Below, piece by piece: positions 14,898 through 26,137 of a DNA stretch of 64,000 nt. Each line of letters starts with the position of its first letter. Positions within the stretch are counted from its first letter, which is position 1. The notes beneath the pieces were generated by a model. It was not told where the DNA came from. It searched no databases and saw only the letters and a program-made list of their open reading frames with translations. The position numbers and the translations under genes are program-made. The stretch is taken from positions 1 through 64,000 of the forward strand of contig SZOX01000009.1 of assembly GCA_030263385.1 (NCBI GenBank), given 5' to 3'. The stretch comes from Zeimonas sp003577305 (GTDB lineage: Bacteria; Pseudomonadota; Gammaproteobacteria; Burkholderiales; Burkholderiaceae_E).

Positions 14898-15827
14898 ATG
14901 AGCTTCTTTCTCGAGACCCTGATCGGCGGGCTGATGAGCGGCATGCTGTATGCGCTGGTGGCGCTCGGCTTCGTGCTGATCTTCAAGGCCTCGGGCGTGT
15001 TCAACCTCGCGCAGGGCGTGATGGTGCTGTTCGCGGCGCTGGCGATGGCGCGCCTTGCCGAGTGGATTCCGGGCTGGATCGGGCTGGAGAACAGGATCGC
15101 GGTGAACCTGCTCGCGTTCGCCGGGGCGGCGCTGCTGATGTTCGTCGTGGCCTGGGCGGTGGAACGCTTCGCCCTGCGTCACCTGGTGAACCAGTCCGAA
15201 GCCACGCTGCTGATGGCGACGCTGGGCATCGCCTACTTTCTCGAGGGAGTGGGCCAGTCGGTATTCGGCAGCAACATCTACAAGATCGACATCGGCATGC
15301 CCAAGGATCCGGTCTTCGTGTTCGACAACGTGTTCGACGGCGGCGTGCTGGTGGAACCGCAGGACCTGATCGCCGCCGGAATCGTGGCAGCGCTGGTGGC
15401 GGCGCTGGCGCTGTTCTTCCAGAAGACCGCGACCGGGCGCGCGTTGCGCGCGGTGGCCGACGACCATCGTGCGGCGCAGTCGGTGGGCATTTCGCTGTCG
15501 CGCATCTGGGTCATCGTGTGGTGTGTCGCGGGTTTTGCCGCCCTGGTTGCCGGCATGGTGTGGGGCAGCAAGCTCACGGTGCAGTTCTCGCTCTCGACGC
15601 TGGCGCTGCGCGCGCTTCCGGTGGTGATCCTGGGGGGCCTGACCTCGATTCCGGGCGCCATCGTGGGCGGGCTGATCATCGGCGCCGGCGAGAAGCTCTC
15701 GGAAGTCTATCTGGGCCCCTACGTCGGCGGAGGCATCGAAATCTGGTTTGCCTACGTGCTGGCGCTGGCCTTCCTCCTCGTGCGGCCGCAGGGCCTGTTC
15801 GGCGAGAAAATCATCGACCGCGTCTGA
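14898..15827 (+). CDS. livH: ABC importer permease LivH
   Basis: A 309-residue inner-membrane permease of the LivH type with about eight hydrophobic segments. GLMSGMLYALVALGFVLIFKASGVFNLAQG is the family N-terminus and GRALRAVADDHRAAQSVGIS is the cytoplasmic EAA-like loop that contacts the ATPase. It lies 13 bases after livG and 2 bases before livM in the same operon. Confidence 0.93.
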   Translation: MSFFLETLIGGLMSGMLYALVALGFVLIFKASGVFNLAQGVMVLFAALAMARLAEWIPGWIGLENRIAVNLLAFAGAALLMFVVAWAVERFALRHLVNQSEATLLMATLGIAYFLEGVGQSVFGSNIYKIDIGMPKDPVFVFDNVFDGGVLVEPQDLIAAGIVAALVAALALFFQKTATGRALRAVADDHRAAQSVGISLSRIWVIVWCVAGFAALVAGMVWGSKLTVQFSLSTLALRALPVVILGGLTSIPGAIVGGLIIGAGEKLSEVYLGPYVGGGIEIWFAYVLALAFLLVRPQGLFGEKIIDRV

Positions 15828-15829
15828 CG

Positions 15830-16906
15830 ATGCTCTACCGCGAGAACGGTCAGTTCAAGGCCAGCTACCGCAGCGACCAGCAGGTCTTTCCGATCCTGCA
15901 GGACCGCATCGCGATGGTGCTGCTGCTGGTGCTTGCCTTCGTCGTGATTCCGCTCGCGGCCAGCGAATACCTGTTCGCCGCGATCCTGATCCCGTTCCTG
16001 GTGATGTCGCTGGCCGCGCTCGGACTGAACCTGCTGGTGGGCTATTGCGGGCAGATCTCGCTGGGCGGCGCTGCGTTCATGGCTGTAGGCGCCTACGGAG
16101 CTTACAACTTCGTGATGCGCGTGCCCGGCATGCCGCTCGTGGTGGCGCTGATCCTGGGAGGCGTGTGCGCGGCGCTGTTCGGCATGGTGTTCGGCCTCCC
16201 GAGCCTGCGCGTCAAGGGGCTGTACCTGGCGGTGGCCACGCTCGCGGCGCAGTTCTTCTCCGACTGGATGTTCCTGCGCGTCAGGTGGCTCACCGTGGAC
16301 AGCCCCTCGGGGGTGGTGGGAGTATCGGACCTGTCCGTGTTCGGGGTGCCGCTCGAGAGCAACGTGGCGAGGTATCTCTTCTGCCTGACGGTGCTCGTGG
16401 TGCTGGCGCTGGCGGCGAAGAACCTGGTGCGCGGCGCCATCGGGCGCGAGTGGATGGCAATTCGGGACATGGACGTGGCTGCCGCGGTGATCGGCATTCG
16501 GCCGATGTACGCCAAGCTGAGCGCGTTCGCCGTGAGCAGCTTCATTCTCGGATTGGCCGGAGCGATGTGGGCCTTCTTCTATCTCGGTTCATGGGAGCCG
16601 GCAGCCTTCGGTCTGGACCTCTCGCTCGAGTTGCTCTTCATGATCATCATCGGCGGTCTGGGCTCGATCATGGGGAGTTTTTTCGGTGCGGCATTCATCG
16701 TCGCCGTGCCGATCGTGCTCAACCAGTTGCTGCCGTTTCTCGCCTCGCTGGCGGGAATCGCCGTCACGACCACGGCAGCCTCGCACGCCGAGCTCATCGT
16801 CTTCGGTGCGCTCATCGTCTGGTTCCTGATCGTCGAGCCGCACGGACTCGCACGATTGTGGTCCACCGGCAAGGAAAAACTGCGGCTGTGGCCGTTTCCC
16901 TACTGA
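15830..16906 (+). CDS. livM: ABC importer permease LivM
   Basis: A 358-residue permease with about ten membrane segments and the LivM hallmarks LNLLVGYCGQISLGGAAFMAVGAY and GREWMAIRDMDVAAAVIGI. ATG 15830 follows the livH stop by two bases. It pairs with LivH to form the translocation channel. Confidence 0.93.
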   Translation: MLYRENGQFKASYRSDQQVFPILQDRIAMVLLLVLAFVVIPLAASEYLFAAILIPFLVMSLAALGLNLLVGYCGQISLGGAAFMAVGAYGAYNFVMRVPGMPLVVALILGGVCAALFGMVFGLPSLRVKGLYLAVATLAAQFFSDWMFLRVRWLTVDSPSGVVGVSDLSVFGVPLESNVARYLFCLTVLVVLALAAKNLVRGAIGREWMAIRDMDVAAAVIGIRPMYAKLSAFAVSSFILGLAGAMWAFFYLGSWEPAAFGLDLSLELLFMIIIGGLGSIMGSFFGAAFIVAVPIVLNQLLPFLASLAGIAVTTTAASHAELIVFGALIVWFLIVEPHGLARLWSTGKEKLRLWPFPY

Positions 16907-16959
16907 GACCACGTTTTCGCGCCGTTGTCTGCCAACCACCAACCGATGAGGAGACCGAC

Positions 16960-18285
16960 ATGAAACGCCCGATTTCGATGCTGGGCGCCGCGCTCGTCGC
17001 AGGCGCCGCCCTGGGCGCCGGCGGTGCCTGGGCGCAGCAGGTCGAGCAATACGTGCCGCTGCTGACCTATCGCACCGGCCCGTACGCGCCCAGCGGCATT
17101 CCGGCCGCCAACGGCATGGTCGACTATTTCAAGCTGGTCAACCTGCGCGGCGGCGTCAACGGCGTCAGGCTGCTGGTCGAGGAGTGCGAGACCGGCTACG
17201 ACACGGCACGCTCGGTCGAGTGCTACGAACGCATGAAGACGAAGAACGGCGGCGCGGTGCTGATCCAGCCCTGGTCGACCGGCGCCACCTTTGCCATCAG
17301 CGAAAAGGCCGACGCCGACAAGATTCCGGTCCTGACGCTGGGCTACGGCCGAGGCGACGCAGCCAACGGCAAGGTCTTCAAATGGGTGTTTCCGCTGGCC
17401 GGCAACTACCAGCTCGGCGAGGACGTCATCGTGCAGGCGATCGGCGCGCGCGAGGGCGGCCTGGACAAGCTCGCGGGCAAGAAGATCGCGGTGGCCTATC
17501 ACGACAGCGCCTACGGCAAGGAAACGCTGCCGCTGCTCAGGAAACGCGCCGCGATGCACGGCTTCCAGCTGATCGAGGTGCCGCTCACGCCGCCCGGGCT
17601 GGAACAGAAATCGGCCTGGCTGCAGATTCGCCGCGATCGGCCCGACTACATCATCCTGCGCGGCTACGGCGTGATGACGCCGACGGCGCTCAAGGAGGCG
17701 CAGTCGATCGGTTTCGCGCGCAACCGGATCTACGGTTCCTGGTGGGCCGGATCCGAAGCCGACACGCGCGATCTGGGCGACAACGCCAAGGGCTACAACG
17801 CCGTCGCGCTGCAGGGCAGTGCCAACTACGACGCGAAAGTGATCAAGGACATCCTCGCGCAGCTCTACGACAAGCGCCAGGGCACCGCCGGCAACCGCGA
17901 CGAAGTGGGCGAAGTGCTCTACGTGCGCGGGCTGATGGCGGCGCTGTTCACGGTCGAGGCGATCCGCACCGCGCAGGAGCACTTCAAGAAGGCGGGCCAG
18001 CGCGTGACCGGCGAAGAAGTGCGCTGGGCGCTGGAGAACCTGAACATCACGCAGCAGCGCATCGACGAGCTTGGTTTCAACGCCATCCTGCGCCCGATCA
18101 GGACCAGCTGCGCGGACCACATGGGCTCGTACGTGGCACGGATCTCCACCTGGGACGGAAAGAGGTGGGGCATCAGCAGCGACTGGATGGAAGCCAACCG
18201 CGCGCTGGTCGACGAAGTCGACAACGAATCGTCGGCGCGGTACGCAAAAGAGCACAACATCACACCGCGCACCTGCAACGAGTGA
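16960..18285 (+). CDS. Periplasmic substrate-binding protein of the Liv-type importer
   Basis: A 441-residue protein with a cleavable signal peptide (MKRPISMLGAALVAGAALGAGGAWAQQ), followed by a two-lobed type I periplasmic-binding fold (VPLLTYRTGPYAPSGIPAANGMVDYFK). Family members bind amino acids, amides or organic acids. It lies between livM and livF, and GATGAGGAGA upstream of the ATG is a good ribosome site. The ligand is not readable; the acyl-CoA ligase in the operon points to a carboxylic acid. Confidence 0.9.
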   Translation: MKRPISMLGAALVAGAALGAGGAWAQQVEQYVPLLTYRTGPYAPSGIPAANGMVDYFKLVNLRGGVNGVRLLVEECETGYDTARSVECYERMKTKNGGAVLIQPWSTGATFAISEKADADKIPVLTLGYGRGDAANGKVFKWVFPLAGNYQLGEDVIVQAIGAREGGLDKLAGKKIAVAYHDSAYGKETLPLLRKRAAMHGFQLIEVPLTPPGLEQKSAWLQIRRDRPDYIILRGYGVMTPTALKEAQSIGFARNRIYGSWWAGSEADTRDLGDNAKGYNAVALQGSANYDAKVIKDILAQLYDKRQGTAGNRDEVGEVLYVRGLMAALFTVEAIRTAQEHFKKAGQRVTGEEVRWALENLNITQQRIDELGFNAILRPIRTSCADHMGSYVARISTWDGKRWGISSDWMEANRALVDEVDNESSARYAKEHNITPRTCNE

Positions 18286-18404
18286 GCTGACACGCAGCGG
18301 CGACGCGCCGGCATCGGTCAGCCGATCCCGGCGCGTCGCGAAGCGCAGCGCAATCCGCATTCCTGCGCCGTCTGCCCGAATCCTGGCCTGCTGCTGGAGC
18401 CGTC

Positions 18405-19292
18405 ATGACCGTTTCGTACGCGATGCCGGGTGCCCACCGGGGTCCGGCTTCAACCGCTCCCTCGGGCCGGGAGACGTCCGATTCGGCCTCGCAGGCCGTC
18501 GCCCTCGAAGTCAACGGCATCGAGGTGATCTACAACCACGTGATCCTGGTGTTGAAGGGGGTGTCACTACGCGTTCCCGAGGGCGGCATCGTGGCCATCC
18601 TGGGAGGCAACGGCGCCGGCAAGACCACCACCCTGCGTGCCATCTCGAACCTGCTCGAGAGCGAGCGCGGCCAGGTCACCAAAGGGCACATCGACTACCG
18701 CGGCGAGCGCGTCGAGAACCTCAACCCGTCCGAACTCGTCAGGCGCGGAGTGGTGCAGGTGATGGAAGGACGGCACTGCTTCGCCCACCTGACGATCGAG
18801 GAGAACCTGCTCACCGGTGCCTACACGCGCCGCGACAGGGGGGCGATCGCCGCCAGTCTGGACAAGGTCTACAGCTACTTTCCACACCTGAAGGCACGTC
18901 GCAGCACCCAGGCCGCCTACACCTCGGGCGGCGAACAGCAGATGTGCGCGATCGGCCGCGCGCTGATGTGCAACCCCAGCCTGGTGCTGCTCGACGAGCC
19001 TTCCATGGGGCTGGCTCCACAACTGGTGGAGGAAGTGTTCGGCATCGTTCGCGAACTGAACGCCCGGGAGCGCACCACGTTCCTGCTCGCGGAACAGAAC
19101 ACCAGCATGGCACTTCGATACGCCGACCACGGATACATCATGGAAAGCGGGCGCGTGGTGATGGAGGGCACGGCGCAGGAGCTGGCCAACAACGAGGACG
19201 TCAAGGAGTTCTACCTGGGCGTGGGCGGCAGCGAGCGCAGGAGCTTTCGCGACATCAAGAGCTACCGGCGGCGCAAGCGGTGGCTCGCCTGA
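18405..19292 (+). CDS. livF: ABC importer ATPase LivF
   Basis: A 295-residue ATPase, longer than usual LivF because of a ~35-residue N-terminal extension and a basic C-terminal tail (SFRDIKSYRRRKRWLA). Walker A is GGNGAGKTT, the signature loop TSGGEQQM and Walker B LVLLDEPSMG. The LivF-type VMEGRHCFAHLTIEENL segment is clear. It closes the operon, 119 bases after the binding-protein gene, and ends 16 bases from a convergent gene. Confidence 0.92.
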   Translation: MTVSYAMPGAHRGPASTAPSGRETSDSASQAVALEVNGIEVIYNHVILVLKGVSLRVPEGGIVAILGGNGAGKTTTLRAISNLLESERGQVTKGHIDYRGERVENLNPSELVRRGVVQVMEGRHCFAHLTIEENLLTGAYTRRDRGAIAASLDKVYSYFPHLKARRSTQAAYTSGGEQQMCAIGRALMCNPSLVLLDEPSMGLAPQLVEEVFGIVRELNARERTTFLLAEQNTSMALRYADHGYIMESGRVVMEGTAQELANNEDVKEFYLGVGGSERRSFRDIKSYRRRKRWLA

Positions 19293-19308
19293 GCGGAAAT
19301 CGACCCGC

Positions 19309-19695
19309 TCAACGCGCGATCCACTGCCGAAGCTCGATCGAATTGCCGTCGGGGTCGCGGATCTCGGCGCGCGCGTAGGCGGGGCGAACCAGCGGCCCCC
19401 AGGTGCATTCGACTCCCCTGGCCTTCAGCTCGTCGAGCGCGCGCTGCATGTCGTCGACTTCGAGCGCCATCATCCGGTAACCGAGGCGCTCGCCCTCGGC
19501 GCGCGGCGCCGGCGTCGAGTCGGTAAAGCTCATCAGCTCAACCGTCGTGTCGCCGAGATCGAGATAGACGAGGTTCAGGCCGCCGGGGACCGTGAAGCGC
19601 GAACGCACGCTGAAGCCGAGCACTTCGGTGTAGAAGCGCACCGCGCGCTCTTCGTCGGCAGTCACGAGTTCGATGTGGTCGATGCGCTTGAACAT
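19309..19695 (-). CDS. VOC (glyoxalase/dioxygenase-fold) protein
   Basis: A 128-residue single-unit VOC protein. DHIELVTADEERAVRFYTEVLGF is the family opening with the first metal ligand His, TTVELMSF carries the central Glu, and RDPDGNSIELRQW is the closing motif with the last Glu. These are the usual metal positions of glyoxalase I and methylmalonyl-CoA epimerase-like enzymes. The exact reaction cannot be told. It converges with livF and is divergent from the flavodoxin gene. Confidence 0.85.
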   Translation of the reverse strand: MFKRIDHIELVTADEERAVRFYTEVLGFSVRSRFTVPGGLNLVYLDLGDTTVELMSFTDSTPAPRAEGERLGYRMMALEVDDMQRALDELKARGVECTWGPLVRPAYARAEIRDPDGNSIELRQWIAR

Positions 19696-19861
19696 GCTCC
19701 GTGCTCCATTTGGTCGAACCTCGGCCGCTCAGGGGAGCAATATACCGTGTGTTTGTTCCATAAATGAGATTGTATTACTCGACAGGCGCCGTTTCTTGCG
19801 GAATCCCGCTCGAATAGAATGCCGGGTGCAGCGTCACTTCACGCATCCGGGAGAAACAGCA

Positions 19862-20452
19862 ATGAGCGTCAGGCTTGCAGTCGTCTATTACTCCACCTAC
19901 GGCACCAATCACCGGATGGCTGCGATAGCGGCCGATGCCGCGCGAGCCGCAGGAGCCGAAGTGCGGCTCCTGAAGGTGGCGGAAACGGCGCCGGCCGAGG
20001 TGGTTGCCGCCACCGACGCCTGGAAGGCGCAGGCCGAGAGGACGGCCGACGTGCCGGTTGCAACTGCCGCCGACATGGAATGGGCCAACGCCTTCCTGTT
20101 CTCCGCACCGACCCGCTTCGGGGTGATGGCGAGCCAGATGCGCGCGTTCATCGATACGCTCGGGGGTGTGTGGGCGAAGGGCGCGCTTGCGAACAAGGCC
20201 GTCTCCGCGATGTCTTCGGCGCAGAACGCGCATGGCGGACAGGAAGTGACGCTGCTGTCGTTCTACGCCAGCGTCATTCACTGGGGCGCGATCGTGGTGG
20301 CACCCGGCTATACCGATCCGTCGATCTTCAAGGTGGGCGGCAATCCCTACGGCTACAGCCACACGCAGGGTGCCGAATTCACCGACGACGTGAAAACCGC
20401 GATTTCGCATCAGGCGCGCCGACTGGTGGAGGTCGCTGCAAAGCTGGCCTGA
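19862..20452 (+). CDS. wrbA: WrbA-like NAD(P)H:quinone oxidoreductase (flavodoxin fold)
   Basis: A 196-residue flavoprotein. The FMN phosphate loop reads YYSTYGTNHRMA, and SAPTRFGVMASQMRAFIDTLGGVWAKGALANK is the strongly conserved WrbA segment. QNAHGGQEVTLLSF and NPYGYSHTQG complete the family pattern. WrbA reduces quinones by two electrons and protects from redox-cycling aromatics. It has its own divergent intergenic region and no clear operon partner. Confidence 0.92.
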   Translation: MSVRLAVVYYSTYGTNHRMAAIAADAARAAGAEVRLLKVAETAPAEVVAATDAWKAQAERTADVPVATAADMEWANAFLFSAPTRFGVMASQMRAFIDTLGGVWAKGALANKAVSAMSSAQNAHGGQEVTLLSFYASVIHWGAIVVAPGYTDPSIFKVGGNPYGYSHTQGAEFTDDVKTAISHQARRLVEVAAKLA

Positions 20453-20609
20453 AACACCGCCCAACCTCGTCGGCGGAGCCCTTCCATCGGGCTCGTCGTC
20501 GCAGCCGGATCCGCACGGGCGCGAACACACGGCGCAGATCCGCTCCAGACCCGCTCGTGACTGCGCTCTTGCCGCGACCGCGAGGCGGATCCAACGTATC
20601 ATCGGTCGC

Positions 20610-22076
20610 ATGATCCGGACTGCGCCGACGATCCTCTCGAAGGCGAGGCCCGCCCTGGCTGGCGCTCTCGCCCGATTCGCGGCGATCGTGCTGGTCATCG
20701 CTGGTGCGGCGTTCCTTCCGCCCGGCACCCAGGCGCAAGCCGGTGCAGGCGTCGCGGTCGTGCTCACGCTCGAGGGCGCGATCGGCCCCGCGAGCGCCGA
20801 CTACGTGGTTCGCGGCATCGCGCGTGCGGCGCGCGACGGTGCTGCCGCGGTCGTGTTGCGCATCGATACGCCGGGCGGGCTCGACACCTCGATGCGCGAG
20901 ATCGTGCGCGCGGTCGTCTCCTCGCCGATCCCGGTGCTCGGCTTCGTCGCGCCGGGCGGCGCACGCGCGGCGAGCGCCGGCACCTACATCCTCTACGCGT
21001 GTCACGTCGCGGCCATGGCGCCCGGCACGAACCTCGGTGCGGCCACGCCGGTGGCGATCGGCGGGGGACTTCCGTTCGGCGGGGGCGACGATCGCGGCGG
21101 GGGTGATCGCACGTCGCCCAGGGAGAAGGGCGGCGACAAGGCCAGAGGCGGTGAGAGGGCGAAGGGCGGGGAGAAGGCGGCCCGCGAACCCGATTCGGCG
21201 ATGGCGGCCAAGGCGATCAACGACGCGGTCGCCTACATCCGCTCGCTTGCCGAGATGCGCGGGCGCAATGCCGACTGGGCCGAGCGCGCGGTGCGCGACG
21301 CGGCCAGCCTGTCGGCCACCGACGCACAGGCGCAGCGCGTGGTCGACCTGATCGCCACCAGCGTCGACGACCTGCTCGCGAAGGCCGACGGACGCACGGT
21401 GTCGATCGGCAGCGCACAGGTGCAGCTGAAGACACGCGGACTCGCGCAACAGGCGATCGAACCCGACTGGCGGGCGAACCTGCTCTCCGCGCTCACCAAC
21501 CCGAGCCTCGCGCTGATCCTGATGACGATCGGCTTCTACGGGCTGATCCTCGAGTTCATGCACCCGGGTGCCCTCTATCCGGGGACGATCGGTGCGATCT
21601 GCCTGTTGCTCGGCCTGTATGCACTGTCGGTACTGCCGGTGAACTACGCCGGGCTCGGGCTCGTGGTGCTCGGCCTGGCGCTGATGATCGCCGAGGCGTT
21701 CACGCCGTCGGCCGGGGTGGCCGCGCTCGGCGGTACCGTGGCCTTCGTGCTCGGGGCGACCATCCTCATCGACACCGAGGCGCCCGGCTTCGGCGTGCCG
21801 TGGGCTTCGATCGGGGCGATCGTCGCGACCAGCCTCGCGTTCTCGCTGCTCGTGCTGCGCATGCTCTGGCGCGCGCGCCACCGGCCGGTGCAGACCGGAG
21901 AGCGCGGCATGCTCGGCGAACGCGCCACGGTACTCGAATGGAACGACGGGCGCGGGCGCGTGCTCGCCGCCGGCGAGCGCTGGCAGGCGATCGGCGAGGC
22001 CACGCTCGCACCGGGCCAGAGCGTGCGCGTGGTGTCGATCGACGGGCTGGTCTTGCGCGTCGTTGCCGAATCCTGA
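20610..22076 (+). CDS. NfeD-family membrane serine protease
   Basis: A 488-residue protein with a signal/membrane anchor, a ClpP-class protease domain, then about four membrane segments and a C-terminal OB-fold (GERGMLGERATVLEWNDG...LRVVAES). The nucleophile Ser lies in GGARAASAGTYI, and a Lys partner is likely in AMAAKAINDAVAYI. Residues ~150-190 are a Gly/Lys/Arg-rich insertion (RGGGDRTSPREKGGDKARGGERA), longer than in most homologues. It is followed at 30 bases by an SPFH/slipin gene, the classic NfeD-stomatin operon, which is tied to membrane quality control. Confidence 0.92.
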   Translation: MIRTAPTILSKARPALAGALARFAAIVLVIAGAAFLPPGTQAQAGAGVAVVLTLEGAIGPASADYVVRGIARAARDGAAAVVLRIDTPGGLDTSMREIVRAVVSSPIPVLGFVAPGGARAASAGTYILYACHVAAMAPGTNLGAATPVAIGGGLPFGGGDDRGGGDRTSPREKGGDKARGGERAKGGEKAAREPDSAMAAKAINDAVAYIRSLAEMRGRNADWAERAVRDAASLSATDAQAQRVVDLIATSVDDLLAKADGRTVSIGSAQVQLKTRGLAQQAIEPDWRANLLSALTNPSLALILMTIGFYGLILEFMHPGALYPGTIGAICLLLGLYALSVLPVNYAGLGLVVLGLALMIAEAFTPSAGVAALGGTVAFVLGATILIDTEAPGFGVPWASIGAIVATSLAFSLLVLRMLWRARHRPVQTGERGMLGERATVLEWNDGRGRVLAAGERWQAIGEATLAPGQSVRVVSIDGLVLRVVAES

Positions 22077-22106
22077 ACCAAGCGGATCGAGCTACCGGAG
22101 GAACCG

Positions 22107-22928
22107 ATGCTTGCCAACCTGGCCGTCTACCTGCCCATCCTCGTCATCGTCGTCGGGATCTTCGCCGCGTCGGTGCGCATCCTTCGCGAGTACGAACGCG
22201 GCGTCGTGTTCACGCTCGGACGCTTCACCAGCGTGAAGGGGCCGGGGCTGATCCTGCTGCTGCCCTACGTGCAGCAGATGGTGCGCGTCGACCAGCGCAC
22301 GCTGGTGCTCGACGTTCCGACGCAGGACGTGATCTCGCGCGACAACGTCTCGGTGAAGGTCAACGCGGTCATCTATTTCCGGGTGGTGCAGGCCGACAAG
22401 GCGGTGATCCAGGTGGAGAACTTCCAGCAGGCGACGAGCGAACTCGCCCAGACGACCTTGCGCTCGGTGCTCGGCAAGCACGACCTCGACGAGATGCTCT
22501 CCGAGCGCGACAAGCTCAACAACGACATCCAGGACATTCTCGACGCGCAGACCGACGCGTGGGGAATCAAGGTGTCGAACGTCGAGATCAAGCACGTCGA
22601 CCTCGACGAGAGCATGATCCGGGTGATCGCGCGCCAGGCCGAGGCCGAGCGCGAGCGGCGCGCGAAAGTGATCAGCGCCGAAGGCGAGGAGCAGGCCGCG
22701 CAGAAGCTCTTCGAAGCCGCCGAGATCCTCTCCGCGCGCCCCGAGGCGATGCAGCTGCGCTACCTGAACACGCTCGCCGCAATCGGCACGCACGGCAGCA
22801 CGACGATCGTGTTTCCGTTTCCGATGGAGTTCGGCGAAATGCTGTCGGCCTTGCGCGCCACGACGACTGCGGGCGCGGGTGCCGGGAGCCCTGAAGCGGC
22901 GCCACCGACCGGACGCACCAGCAGTTGA
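22107..22928 (+). CDS. SPFH/band-7 (slipin/stomatin-like) membrane protein
   Basis: A 273-residue protein with one N-terminal membrane segment and a band-7 domain: RILREYERGVVFTLGRFTSVKGPGL, VPTQDVISRDNVSVKVNAVIYFRV, then the helical RQAEAERERRAKVISAEGEEQAAQKL. It oligomerises in the membrane and is the usual partner of the NfeD protease encoded just upstream. Confidence 0.93.
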   Translation: MLANLAVYLPILVIVVGIFAASVRILREYERGVVFTLGRFTSVKGPGLILLLPYVQQMVRVDQRTLVLDVPTQDVISRDNVSVKVNAVIYFRVVQADKAVIQVENFQQATSELAQTTLRSVLGKHDLDEMLSERDKLNNDIQDILDAQTDAWGIKVSNVEIKHVDLDESMIRVIARQAEAERERRAKVISAEGEEQAAQKLFEAAEILSARPEAMQLRYLNTLAAIGTHGSTTIVFPFPMEFGEMLSALRATTTAGAGAGSPEAAPPTGRTSS

Positions 22929-23046
22929 GAAGCGGTTCCAGCCCGGCTGCCGCGGGGTGATTCCCTTCCGGTTGCCCGAGCGTGCCGTCCCTCGCACGGC
23001 CCGTATCATTGTGTCCGGTTTCGTCGAACGGAAGGGGGACACTGTC

Positions 23047-23268
23047 GTGCCGATCTACGAATACGCCTGTCGCGAGTGCGGCCACCGCTTCGAGACGCTG
23101 GTGCGCTCGGGTGTCACGCCCGAGTGCCCGGACTGCGGCTCGGGCAGCCTGGACAAGCAGCTGTCGGTGTTCGCCGCGCCCGCGGCGAGCGTGACCGCGC
23201 CGCCGTTGCCGGCGGCGTGCGGCGCCTGCGGCCATCCGGACGGCCCGGGAAGCTGCGCCTTCGACTGA
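23047..23268 (+). CDS. FmdB-type zinc ribbon protein
   Basis: A 73-residue protein beginning with GTG: PIYEYACRECGHRFETL is the FmdB signature, with CxxC at residues 9-12 and CPDC about 20 residues later, together one zinc ribbon. A second Cys group near the C-terminus (ACGACGHPDGPGSCAFD) is common in the family. The function of these putative regulators is not established. Confidence 0.88.
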   Translation: MPIYEYACRECGHRFETLVRSGVTPECPDCGSGSLDKQLSVFAAPAASVTAPPLPAACGACGHPDGPGSCAFD

Positions 23269-23372
23269 ACTCGCCGCGGCCGCCGGCAGTTTGCCCAGGA
23301 GCCGGGGTCGGGGATCGGCTCGGCGCATAATCGCGGCTTTCGGGCAGGCGCGAACGCGCGGAGCATCGACTC

Positions 23373-24353
23373 ATGGGCCAGAGAATACGGATCGGAATCG
23401 CCGGTTACGGCAACCTCGGGCGCGGCGTCGAAGCAGCAATCGCGCAGAACCCGGACACGGCCGTGGCGGGGGTCTTCACGCGGCGCGATCCCGCTTCGGT
23501 GCGCACGCTCGGCGCGCAGGTGCACCGGCTCGATGCGATCGACGCCTGCGCTGATGCGATCGACGTGCTCGTGCTCTGCGGGGGCTCGAAGTCGGATCTC
23601 CCCGAGCAGGGGCCGGCCCTCGCCGCGCGCTTCAACACGGTCGACAGCTTCGACACGCACGCGCGCATTCCGGAGTACTTCGACGCAGTCGACCGCGCGG
23701 CGCGCGCCAACGATCGCACCGCAGTGATCGCGGTGGGCTGGGATCCCGGCCTGTTCTCGCTGGCGCGCGCATACGGCGAGTCGGTGCTCGCCGACGGCGC
23801 GACCTACACGTTCTGGGGCCGGGGGGTGAGCCAGGGCCATTCCGATGCGATCCGCCGGGTGCCCGGCGTGCGCGCGGGGGTGCAGTACACGGTGCCGGTG
23901 CCGCAGGCGATCGAGCGGGTGCGCAGCGGCGCGCGCCCGGCGCTGTCGACCCGCGAGAAGCACACGCGCGAATGCTACGTGGTGCTCGAGGAGGGCGCCG
24001 ACGCGGCGGCGGTCGAGCGCGCGATCGTCACGATGCCCGACTACTTCGCCGACTACGACACCACGGTGCGCTTCGTCGACGCCGAGACGCTGCGGCGCGA
24101 GCACTCGGCGATGCCGCACGGCGGGTTCGTGCTGCGCACCGGCAGGACCGGGCACGACACCACGCAGGTGCTCGAGTTCGCGTTGAGGCTCCAGAGCAAT
24201 CCGGAATTCACCGCCAGCGTGCTCGTCGCGTATGCGCGCGCGGCGTTCCGGTTGGCGCAGCGCCGCGAGTTCGGCGCGCACACCGTCTTCGACATCGCGC
24301 CGGCATTGCTGTCGTCGAAGAGTCCGGCCGAGCTTCGGGCGCAATTGCTCTAG
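23373..24353 (+). CDS. ddh: meso-Diaminopimelate D-dehydrogenase
   Basis: A 326-residue NADPH enzyme that reductively aminates tetrahydrodipicolinate to meso-diaminopimelate in one step, serving lysine and peptidoglycan synthesis. Evidence: the Rossmann motif GIAGYGNLGRGV at the N-terminus, GGSKSDLPEQGP, SFDTHARIPEYFDAVD, GWDPGLFSLARAYGE and the central WGRGVSQGHSDAIRRVPGVR. Length matches the ~320-residue Corynebacterium enzyme. It stands alone; the nearby genes are not lysine genes. Confidence 0.93.
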   Translation: MGQRIRIGIAGYGNLGRGVEAAIAQNPDTAVAGVFTRRDPASVRTLGAQVHRLDAIDACADAIDVLVLCGGSKSDLPEQGPALAARFNTVDSFDTHARIPEYFDAVDRAARANDRTAVIAVGWDPGLFSLARAYGESVLADGATYTFWGRGVSQGHSDAIRRVPGVRAGVQYTVPVPQAIERVRSGARPALSTREKHTRECYVVLEEGADAAAVERAIVTMPDYFADYDTTVRFVDAETLRREHSAMPHGGFVLRTGRTGHDTTQVLEFALRLQSNPEFTASVLVAYARAAFRLAQRREFGAHTVFDIAPALLSSKSPAELRAQLL

Positions 24354-24415
24354 GGTCAGGGCGGCAGCGGCGCACGCACGCCGCGACGAGCGGATCCTTG
24401 CGATAATCCGCGGCC

Positions 24416-26133
<1,718 letters not shown>

Positions 26134-26137
<4 letters not shown>

